Below are positions 17,926-24,635 of a DNA stretch of 55,146 nucleotides, in pieces; positions within the stretch are counted from its first letter, which is position 1; every line of letters starts with the position of its first letter. This DNA comes from Lachnospiraceae bacterium. Its GTDB lineage: Bacteria > Bacillota > Clostridia > Lachnospirales > Lachnospiraceae. The stretch lies in NCBI GenBank assembly GCA_017450485.1, contig JAFSTN010000022.1, forward strand, positions 1 through 55,146, written 5' to 3'. The notes below the pieces were generated by a model. It made no database searches. It was given only the letters and a program-made list of their open reading frames with translations, and was not told the origin of the DNA. Made by a program: the position numbers and the translations under genes.

Positions 17926-18270
17926 ATGATTATTGGAGAGGTATGCCTACTGACAAATGATGTGCGGAAATTGGCGGATTTTTATAAGAAACTGTTGGGT
18001 GTAGATAATTGTAGTGATGATGATATTCATCAGTATATTATCTCGGAGGGGACGACTCTGACGATATATAATGACGGAACCGTTAAGAATAATCAGAATC
18101 AGAACATTTGCCTGGCATTTATAGTTGATGATATTGAAAATGAATACAGAAAGGTACAGGCGCTTGGAGTGAGAATCATAGAACCGCCAACAAAACGTCC
18201 TTGGGGTGCAGTAAATATGAGTTTTTACGATCCCGACCATAATGTGATCTATTTTAGGCAGTTTCAATAG
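17926..18270 (+). CDS. VOC-family (glyoxalase/bleomycin-resistance fold) protein
   Basis: A single VOC domain of 114 residues: IGEVCLLTNDVRKLADFYKKLLG at the start and the closing block RPWGAVNMSFYDPDHNVIYFRQF. The likely metal-ligand positions are less clear: no obvious His in the first strand, and a Glu only in late positions. The substrate cannot be predicted. It lies 39 bases after the DUF1016 gene with AAGGA upstream and shares its AT-rich composition, so it belongs to the inserted segment. Confidence 0.82.
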   Translation: MIIGEVCLLTNDVRKLADFYKKLLGVDNCSDDDIHQYIISEGTTLTIYNDGTVKNNQNQNICLAFIVDDIENEYRKVQALGVRIIEPPTKRPWGAVNMSFYDPDHNVIYFRQFQ

Positions 18271-18288
18271 TTTTTAGATAGGTGAAAA

Positions 18289-18411
18289 ATGCTACTTTTA
18301 GAAGAATACATTGCACAGCGAAAAAAAGAAGATGGAATAAATGATAGAGAGTGGACTTGTTCCCTAAAACAAGCAAATGGTATGGTATCGAACAATTCCC
18401 AAATACTGTAA
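18289..18411 (+). pseudogene. 40-codon remnant of a mobile-element gene
   Basis: The reading frame opens with MLLLEEYIAQRKKEDGIN, which resembles the N-terminus of a small protein I associate with clostridial conjugative or phage-like elements (LEEYIxxRKKEDGIN). After about 20 residues the similarity stops and the frame ends at TAA. A weak GGTGAAA lies just before the ATG. It is read as a decayed fragment of the inserted element rather than a working gene. The association rests on recalled family pattern, not a search. Confidence 0.4.
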
Positions 18412-18484
18412 GGGTAGAGTTATCCATACTGTTGTCCCAAGCCATGTTGAGACGGTATGCCTCTTAAGTAGACAAAATATATAA
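18412..18484 (+). pseudogene. fossil 3' end of an rlmD/RumA gene
   Basis: In one frame this stretch ends in PSHVETVCLLSRQNI before TAA at 18482-18484. The HVETVCLLSR block is the characteristic C-terminal end of RlmD-type methyltransferases, and the intact rlmD upstream ends HVETIVSLSRV. The two share 12 identical bases (CCATGTTGAGAC) but diverge either side. This is best read as the original chromosomal 3' end displaced by insertion of a roughly 2-kb segment. Only a short stretch is recognisable. Confidence 0.5.
18442..18453 (+). repeat. 12-bp direct repeat, right copy
   Basis: CCATGTTGAGAC, identical to 16466-16477. Together the copies bound 1976 bases containing the DUF1016 gene, the VOC gene and the mobile-element remnant. 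No integrase or recombinase gene remains between them. From here to 18536 is AT-rich and has no recognised signal. Confidence 0.45.
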
Positions 18485-18536
18485 AAAACAAAAATTGATT
18501 AAGTGTGTTATCATCGGATTGACCCGAATTTGAACT

Positions 18537-20177
18537 ATGGCAAGGATACTTAATTTCACCATTGTAATACTTGAGCTGATCGCTTTCTCGAAGGTTCGTA
18601 AAAACAGGACCTTTAAGGAGGGCCTGATATTCTATACTCAGATATCGAATCTGCTGACGCTTGTTTCATCGGTTTTGGTGGTGATATTTGGACTGCGACT
18701 TTTTACGGAAGTATTCAGGTTTGTTTCGGTCAGCATGCTTGTCATGACGTTCTTTGTTACTGTATGTATACTGGTTCCTCTCTCGGGAAGAACCCGGGAA
18801 TTACTTTTTTCAGGGAGCGGTCTGTTTCATCACCTGATCATTCCGATCCTGTCTGTGATATCATACCTGTTTGCGGAGGATAGAGTTTCGTTTGTCTGGA
18901 TATGGCTGCCGGTGACGGTAACCCTCATCTACGGACTCCTTATGCTCTATCTCAATGCAACAGGTGTCGTTGACGGACCGTATCCTTTCTTTCAGATTAA
19001 AAGGATCGGAGTAAAGATGACAGTTCTCTATATGGCAGGATTGATGGTTGCTGTCAGCGTCTTTTCTTCTGCAGTCGGATTACGCAAAAGTGCGCAGACC
19101 GACATAAAGTATGTCTTTGTTCACGGACTGGCAGGCTGGGGAAGCTATGATACCATTAACGAGTTTATGCCATACTGGGGACTATCGGGCGGAAGTATCA
19201 TCAGGTATCTGAATAACCGTGGTTACGAGAGCTATGCTGCATCGGTCGATCCTACGGGGAGTGCGTGGGACCGGGCATGTGAGCTGTATGCACAGCTTGC
19301 GGGAACGCGGGTTGATTACGGAGCGGTACACTCTCAGGCGGCCGGGCATGAGCGGTTCGGAGCCGATTATACCGGGAGAGCGCTTCTGGATGATTTCGAT
19401 TCATCGAGATTTGCCCTTATCGGACATTCGTTCGGTGGTGCGACTATCAGACTTTTTTCGGAGATACTGAAGGACGGTTCCGAGGAAGAAAAAGAGGGCG
19501 CTGATGCCTCGGATATCTCGCCTTTCTTTATGGGCGGAAACGGCGATAATCTTGTAGCCGTCGTTACACTTGCCGCTCCCACGAACGGCACTACCGCATA
19601 CGATCTGTATGAGGATGATACCTTTGACCGGAGTGCGATAAGCATTTCCGAAGAATATGAGAAAAACAGCGATGCCGTGTCAAAAAGCACCAAAAGGGAA
19701 CCGGACGGAAGAGCCGACTATGATTATGCATCATATGATATGCACATAGATAATGCACTTGCTTTAAACGAAAGAGTATCCACTTTTGAAGACGTATATT
19801 ACTTTGCATATCCATGTTCATCCTGTACCGACGACGGCGCCGGAGGTGTTGCGCCCGATCCGTCCATTACTGAGAACATTTTCATGAAGGGTGCCATATA
19901 CATGAGTAAATATACAGGTCAGACTAAAGGCGGTTTTGCGATAGATGAGTCGTGGCAATCCAATGACGGTCTGGTTAATGAGATATCCGCCGGGGCACCG
20001 TTTGGAGCTCCGCAGGAAAACTATGAAGCCGGTGCATCGCTCAAGCCGGGGCGGTGGTATGTGATGCCGACATTTAAAGGAGATCATATGTCCTTACAGG
20101 GCGGGCTGACCAGGCGGATTAACGTTAAGCCTTTTTATCTGGACATGGCAGAGCTCATAGCCGGAACACCCGATTAA
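18537..20177 (+). CDS. fusion of a Pr6Pr-like membrane domain and a family I.5-type lipase
   Basis: A 546-residue protein. Residues 1-190 hold about six membrane helices in a pattern like the Pr6Pr family (FYTQISNLLTLVSS, FHHLIIPILSVISYLF, GPYPFF). The rest matches thermoalkalophilic (Geobacillus/Staphylococcus-type) lipases: VHGLAGWGSYD near 201, GSAWDRACELYAQLAGTRVDYG, zinc-site-like His in GAVHSQAAGHERFG, nucleophile Ser298 in GHSFGG, acid in SNDGLVNEIS and His in FKGDHMSLQGG. The catalytic triad and metal site look intact. The lipase would lie on the outer membrane face if the last helix orients as expected. No good ribosome site is visible before the ATG. Confidence 0.82.
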   Translation: MARILNFTIVILELIAFSKVRKNRTFKEGLIFYTQISNLLTLVSSVLVVIFGLRLFTEVFRFVSVSMLVMTFFVTVCILVPLSGRTRELLFSGSGLFHHLIIPILSVISYLFAEDRVSFVWIWLPVTVTLIYGLLMLYLNATGVVDGPYPFFQIKRIGVKMTVLYMAGLMVAVSVFSSAVGLRKSAQTDIKYVFVHGLAGWGSYDTINEFMPYWGLSGGSIIRYLNNRGYESYAASVDPTGSAWDRACELYAQLAGTRVDYGAVHSQAAGHERFGADYTGRALLDDFDSSRFALIGHSFGGATIRLFSEILKDGSEEEKEGADASDISPFFMGGNGDNLVAVVTLAAPTNGTTAYDLYEDDTFDRSAISISEEYEKNSDAVSKSTKREPDGRADYDYASYDMHIDNALALNERVSTFEDVYYFAYPCSSCTDDGAGGVAPDPSITENIFMKGAIYMSKYTGQTKGGFAIDESWQSNDGLVNEISAGAPFGAPQENYEAGASLKPGRWYVMPTFKGDHMSLQGGLTRRINVKPFYLDMAELIAGTPD

Positions 20178-20250
20178 GGAGCAACTGCAAAGAACATCCG
20201 CTTAACTATTATTCTTATAAAGCAGAACAGAAAGGACTTAATGACACAAG

Positions 20251-21900
20251 ATGAATCAAGACAGACTTAAACCAATGCTTTTTTCGACGATCAAGCACTA
20301 TGATCTCAAGCAGTTCGGTACAGATGTGGTATCGGGTATCATAGTGGCGATCATCGCTCTGCCGCTGTCCATAGCACTGGCTCTGGCATCGGGAGTCGGC
20401 CCTGAGGAGGGCTTATATACTGCGATAGTTGCGGGCTTCATCATCGCATTTCTGGGCGGAAGCCGTGTGCAGATAGCGGGCCCTACGGCAGCTTTTGCAA
20501 CGATAGTGGCCGGCATCATCGCGAAGAACGGCATGGAAGGAATGATGCTTGCGACCATCATAGCAGGCATCATATTGATACTGATGGGTGTGTTCAGACT
20601 CGGAGGTCTGATCAAGTTCATCCCATACACGATCACCACCGGCTTCACTGCAGGCATAGCGGTCACGATAGTGATCGGTCAGATCAAGGATTTCCTGGGA
20701 CTGAGTTACCCGGCAGGGACGGCCACTATAGAGACCATGGATAAGTTCAGGGCGATAGGGAGCAACATCACCACGCTTAATCCGTATGCACTTCTGGTCG
20801 GAGCGATCAGCCTGGCTATACTCATCATCTGGCCGCGTATCAGTGACAAGATCCCCGGCTCCCTGATAGCCGTCATAGTCGGGATATTGTTGGTGAAATT
20901 CACCGGGATGAAAGTGAATACGATCGGAGATCTCTACACGATCCGCAGCGGACTCCCCACACTTCATATACCGCAGATAAATATGACTGCGATCAGTGCG
21001 GCGCTGCCGGACGGATTCACCATCGCGATACTTGCGGCGATCGAGTCGCTTCTGTCATGCGTAGTGGCTGACAGTATGATCAATTCACATCACCGCTCGA
21101 ACATGGAACTCATAGCACAGGGCTGCGGTAATATCGGTTCAGCACTCTTCGGCGGTATCCCTGCCACCGGTGCGATCGCCCGTACCGCCGCGAATATCAA
21201 GAATGGCGGACGTACACCCGTGGCCGGTATCATCCATTCTGTCACGCTCGTCCTGGTACTTCTGGTTCTCATGCCTTATGCGGCTTTGATCCCGATGCCC
21301 ACCATTGCGGCTATCCTCTTTATAGTGGCCTATAACATGTGTCAGTGGAGGACTTTCGTTCACCTGTGTAAGACTGCACCGAAGAGTGATATAATCGTAT
21401 TGGTTCTGACATTTGTTCTGACAGTCGTGTTCGACCTCGTCATAGCCATAGAGATCGGCATGCTCATCGCAGTACTCCTTTTCATGAAGCGCATGAGTGA
21501 AGAGTCGGGTGTGGTCGGGTGGAAATACTTCGACCCCGAGGATGACCCCGACGGTATGAATCTGAAGCCTATCCCGCCTCAGGTCAGAGTGTATGAGATA
21601 TACGGTCCCATGTTCTTCGGCAGCTCCGGTCAGATCGACACCATGAACTTCCGTGATGAGACCAGAGCCATCATCATCCGTATGCGAGGGGTTCCCGCGC
21701 TCGATGCGACCGCGATGCATTCGCTTGAGAATTTCTACGAGCGCTGCGCACAGAGGAACATCCAGCTGGTTTTCTCGCATGTGAATGAACAGCCGATGAA
21801 CACGATGCGCAAGGACGGATTCGTGGAGAAAGTCGGAGAGGATAACTTCAGACCGCATATCGATGATGCGATCGAGTGGGCATCCGAACTTGTGAAGTAA
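20251..21900 (+). CDS. SulP-family anion transporter with STAS domain
   Basis: A 549-residue SLC26/SulP transporter. It has the N-terminal DVVSGIIVAIIALPLSIALALASG block, the GPTAAFATIVAGII segment forming the anion site, about 12-14 membrane helices through residue 425, then a cytoplasmic STAS domain (about 440-549, with VPALDATAMHSLENF). Substrates in the family include sulfate, bicarbonate and dicarboxylates; none can be chosen here. AGAAAGGA lies rather far upstream. The next gene, guaA, begins 36 bases later with its own strong ribosome site. Confidence 0.92.
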   Translation: MNQDRLKPMLFSTIKHYDLKQFGTDVVSGIIVAIIALPLSIALALASGVGPEEGLYTAIVAGFIIAFLGGSRVQIAGPTAAFATIVAGIIAKNGMEGMMLATIIAGIILILMGVFRLGGLIKFIPYTITTGFTAGIAVTIVIGQIKDFLGLSYPAGTATIETMDKFRAIGSNITTLNPYALLVGAISLAILIIWPRISDKIPGSLIAVIVGILLVKFTGMKVNTIGDLYTIRSGLPTLHIPQINMTAISAALPDGFTIAILAAIESLLSCVVADSMINSHHRSNMELIAQGCGNIGSALFGGIPATGAIARTAANIKNGGRTPVAGIIHSVTLVLVLLVLMPYAALIPMPTIAAILFIVAYNMCQWRTFVHLCKTAPKSDIIVLVLTFVLTVVFDLVIAIEIGMLIAVLLFMKRMSEESGVVGWKYFDPEDDPDGMNLKPIPPQVRVYEIYGPMFFGSSGQIDTMNFRDETRAIIIRMRGVPALDATAMHSLENFYERCAQRNIQLVFSHVNEQPMNTMRKDGFVEKVGEDNFRPHIDDAIEWASELVK

Positions 21901-21936
21901 CTATTATATAAATTCAAATCTCAGGAGGATATCAAA

Positions 21937-22920
21937 ATGGCAATGGACAGAAGACCTGACGATATGGTCAGGATCACCACCCCCGAACTGGCAGATGCTT
22001 TTATCGCCGAGCAAATAGAAGCACTTCGCTCGCAGATAGGCGACAAGAAGGTCCTGCTCGCCCTGTCGGGTGGAGTGGATTCATCCGTAGTAGCTGCCAT
22101 GCTCATCAAGGCAGTGGGCGATCAGCTCGTGTGCGTACACGTCAATCACGGTCTTCTCAGAAAAGGTGAACCCGAGCAGGTGATCGAAGTCTTCAGGAAC
22201 CGGATGAAGGCCAATCTGATATATGTGGATGCGACCGACAGATTCCTCGACAAGCTTGCAGGTGTGACCGATCCTGAGACCAAGCGTAAGATCATCGGCG
22301 GTGAGTTCATAGAAGTGTTTGCCGAGGAAGCACGTAAGCTCAACGGCATCGAGTTCCTGGCACAGGGCACCATCTGGCCGGATATACTCGAGAGTGAGGC
22401 CGGTATCAAGGCGCATCACAACGCAGGCGGCCTGCCCGAGGATATGCAGTTTGAGCTCGTGGAGCCCGTGAAGATACTGTTTAAGGATGAGGTCCGTGTG
22501 GTAGGAGAGAGACTCGGACTTCCCGCAGGCATGGTATACCGTCAGCCTTTCCCGGGCCCCGGACTCGGGGTCAGATGTCCCGGTGCCATAACCAGAGACA
22601 GACTGGAAGCGGTTCGCGAATCTGACGCGATCCTCCGTGAAGAGTTCGCGAAGAATGGTTTGGAAGGCAAGGTGTGGCAGTACTTCACCGTGGTACCCGA
22701 TTTCAAATCCACCGGTGTCAAGGACGGCAAGAGAACCTTCGACTGGCCCTGCATCATCCGTGCGATCAACACTACCGATGTTATGGAGGTTACGGTCGAG
22801 CACCTTTCCGACGAACTGATCGACCATCTGGTAACGAGGATCCTTTCGGAAGTACCCGGCATCAACAGAGTACTGTTTGATTACACACCGAAGCCTCCCG
22901 CAACGGTGGAGTACGAGTGA
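21937..22920 (+). CDS. guaA: GMP synthase ATP-pyrophosphatase subunit (split form)
   Basis: A 327-residue protein corresponding only to the C-terminal half of usual bacterial GuaA. It has the PP-loop LSGGVDSSVVAAMLIKA near residue 47, the lid region ETKRKIIGGEFIEVF, the XMP-site block RQPFPGPGLGVRCPGAITRDR near 205, and the dimerisation domain ending PPATVEYE. It converts XMP to GMP using ammonia supplied by a glutaminase. The class I glutaminase domain normally fused at the N-terminus is absent and not encoded nearby, so it must be a separate gene elsewhere, as in archaea. AGGAGG precedes the ATG. Confidence 0.93.
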   Translation: MAMDRRPDDMVRITTPELADAFIAEQIEALRSQIGDKKVLLALSGGVDSSVVAAMLIKAVGDQLVCVHVNHGLLRKGEPEQVIEVFRNRMKANLIYVDATDRFLDKLAGVTDPETKRKIIGGEFIEVFAEEARKLNGIEFLAQGTIWPDILESEAGIKAHHNAGGLPEDMQFELVEPVKILFKDEVRVVGERLGLPAGMVYRQPFPGPGLGVRCPGAITRDRLEAVRESDAILREEFAKNGLEGKVWQYFTVVPDFKSTGVKDGKRTFDWPCIIRAINTTDVMEVTVEHLSDELIDHLVTRILSEVPGINRVLFDYTPKPPATVEYE

Positions 22921-22923
22921 TAT

Positions 22924-23694
22924 ATGAGTGAAAAAGATCTGACCCCCATACAGGCGAATAAATGCATACTGGATGAACTGTCTCAGGAGATACGTACCCC
23001 GATCAACTCGATCATGGGTATGAATGAGCTGATTCTGCGGGACAGCCATTCGGCGCTTAATAATCCCGGGATCGACAGGGCGGGGACACGCGAGATCCTG
23101 TCGGCCATCAACGAATATGCTAAAAATATCGAGGACGCAGGCAACAAATTGCTCACACTTATCAATGAATTACTGAGCCTGCAGGGAGCCCTGGCGACCG
23201 GACTCTCCGACATCCTCGGAGATGATGCGGCTGACGATACCGATGCCGATTCCGATTCCGATTCCTCGTCCTCGATGGGTGCTACGATACTGATCGTGGA
23301 TGATACGCCCATGCATCTGCTTGTGACCAAGGGGCTTCTTAAGAATACGAATGTGAAGATCGAATCTGCAGAAAGCGGCGGTGTCGCCATTTCGATGGCC
23401 TGCCGCAAGCGGTATGATCTGATATTGATGGATCAGCGTATGCCGGGCATGGACGGTGTTACCGCTATGCATTACATCAGGAATGACAGGAACGGACTCA
23501 ACCGGGAGACACCGTTCATATGCCTCACAGCCGATGCGGTCAGCGGAGCCAAGGAGAGGTATATAGCGGAGGGATTTGATGATTATCTGTCCAAACCCAT
23601 AGATGGAGAAGAGCTTGAGAGGACACTTGCCAAGCATCTGAAAACTACGAGAAAAGCTGATCACACAAAATCCTCATCACCGATCTCGTCGTAA
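22924..23694 (+). CDS. DHp-receiver protein lacking phosphoacceptor His and kinase domain
   Basis: A 256-residue protein. Residues 14-90 match a histidine-kinase DHp domain (DELSQEIRTPINSIMGMNEL), but the phosphoacceptor His is Gln21. No HATPase domain follows. Instead an Asp/Ser-rich linker (100-117) leads to a receiver with DDTPM at 126, phosphoacceptor Asp170 (LILMDQRMPGMDG), and KPIDGEELE. Both parts closely resemble the DHp and receiver of the 744-residue hybrid kinase about 1.7 kb away, so it probably derives from such a protein by loss of the middle. It starts 3 bases after guaA. Its 3' end overlaps the convergent gene by 34 bases. Confidence 0.85.
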   Translation: MSEKDLTPIQANKCILDELSQEIRTPINSIMGMNELILRDSHSALNNPGIDRAGTREILSAINEYAKNIEDAGNKLLTLINELLSLQGALATGLSDILGDDAADDTDADSDSDSSSSMGATILIVDDTPMHLLVTKGLLKNTNVKIESAESGGVAISMACRKRYDLILMDQRMPGMDGVTAMHYIRNDRNGLNRETPFICLTADAVSGAKERYIAEGFDDYLSKPIDGEELERTLAKHLKTTRKADHTKSSSPISS

Positions 23695-24608
23695 TCCTCG
23701 TCATAATCTTCATCTTCAGCGTCATAATCAGCACCGTCGAATTCATGAACATATTCATATTCGGCGGTCGCTCTGTCTTCGGGCTCGATATAGCCCTTCG
23801 GCTTGCGTATGAACAGATGCAGTATATGCGAGTGGTGCAGGATGAACACGCAGAGCACCATGAACAGGTGTGTATAGAAAGCACCGACGATATAGTAATT
23901 TCTCTCGAGCAGATATCCCATGCCGAAGCCTACGTAGCATAGTATACCTGTGAGCGTCAAACCCAGTATGAGCAGATATATATTCTTCCAGAGGTTCTTC
24001 AGCGCCCCCAGAAAATCCATGAACGAGGCATCGAAGTATACGAATCTGCCGACCATCAGTCCCAGATAGTAGATCATGACCGGATTATATTCACTTTCAT
24101 CTCCGAGATAGGTCAGATACATGAGGATGAAGATGACATAGAACATTGCGAGCATGCGGACGCATGCTTTTTCTTCTTTATCGGTCTTCTTAAGAGGGAT
24201 GATGAGCCGGTCGAGCAGAGAGTTCAGTACACAGGAGAGGCATATCAGCAGGAGCAGAATGAAGTCCCTGCCGTTCGTCCAGAGATCGATGAGCTTCAGC
24301 AGCACGGCGCTGTCGGTGGAGGCACCGGACTCGATCAGCTTGTTGATGTGATTGATGATCACGTATGCACATGAAAAGGACATGACCGAGGTTCCGGCTA
24401 TGATCATCTCATAGAATCTCTGGACCCGGTTAAGCGACCTGTCATAGAACTCCTGTTTACGGAGATCTTTCTTCATCGAAGAGGTGGATATCTTCACACC
24501 ACCGATTATAAACAATATGCATATGATGATACCGGTCATGGATATCAGCAGGAAAATGAGCTTCTGCATCCACCCGAAATCCGGATTGATATAAGCTTCT
24601 ACAGTCAT
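23661..24608 (-). CDS. seven-helix membrane protein of unknown function
   Basis: A 315-residue protein with about seven predicted membrane helices (near residues 14-38, 70-90, 115-135, 147-168, 178-195, 208-232 and 236-258). The C-terminal tail is extremely acidic (ADYDAEDEDYDEDYDEIGDE). I do not recognise a family. It starts 27 bases after the hybrid kinase on the same strand, making it the last gene of a diguanylate cyclase-kinase-membrane protein operon. The acidic tail is encoded where the gene overlaps or nears the end of the opposing DHp-REC gene. Confidence 0.72.
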   Translation of the reverse strand: MTVEAYINPDFGWMQKLIFLLISMTGIIICILFIIGGVKISTSSMKKDLRKQEFYDRSLNRVQRFYEMIIAGTSVMSFSCAYVIINHINKLIESGASTDSAVLLKLIDLWTNGRDFILLLLICLSCVLNSLLDRLIIPLKKTDKEEKACVRMLAMFYVIFILMYLTYLGDESEYNPVMIYYLGLMVGRFVYFDASFMDFLGALKNLWKNIYLLILGLTLTGILCYVGFGMGYLLERNYYIVGAFYTHLFMVLCVFILHHSHILHLFIRKPKGYIEPEDRATAEYEYVHEFDGADYDAEDEDYDEDYDEIGDEDFV

Positions 24609-24635
24609 AGGCCTTCGCGTTATTAAGTATGAACC

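Noticed and set aside
22081-23049. Long reverse-strand open frame opposite guaA
   Set aside because: It mirrors the codon pattern of guaA and lacks any family resemblance; antisense open frames are common here because of the codon bias.
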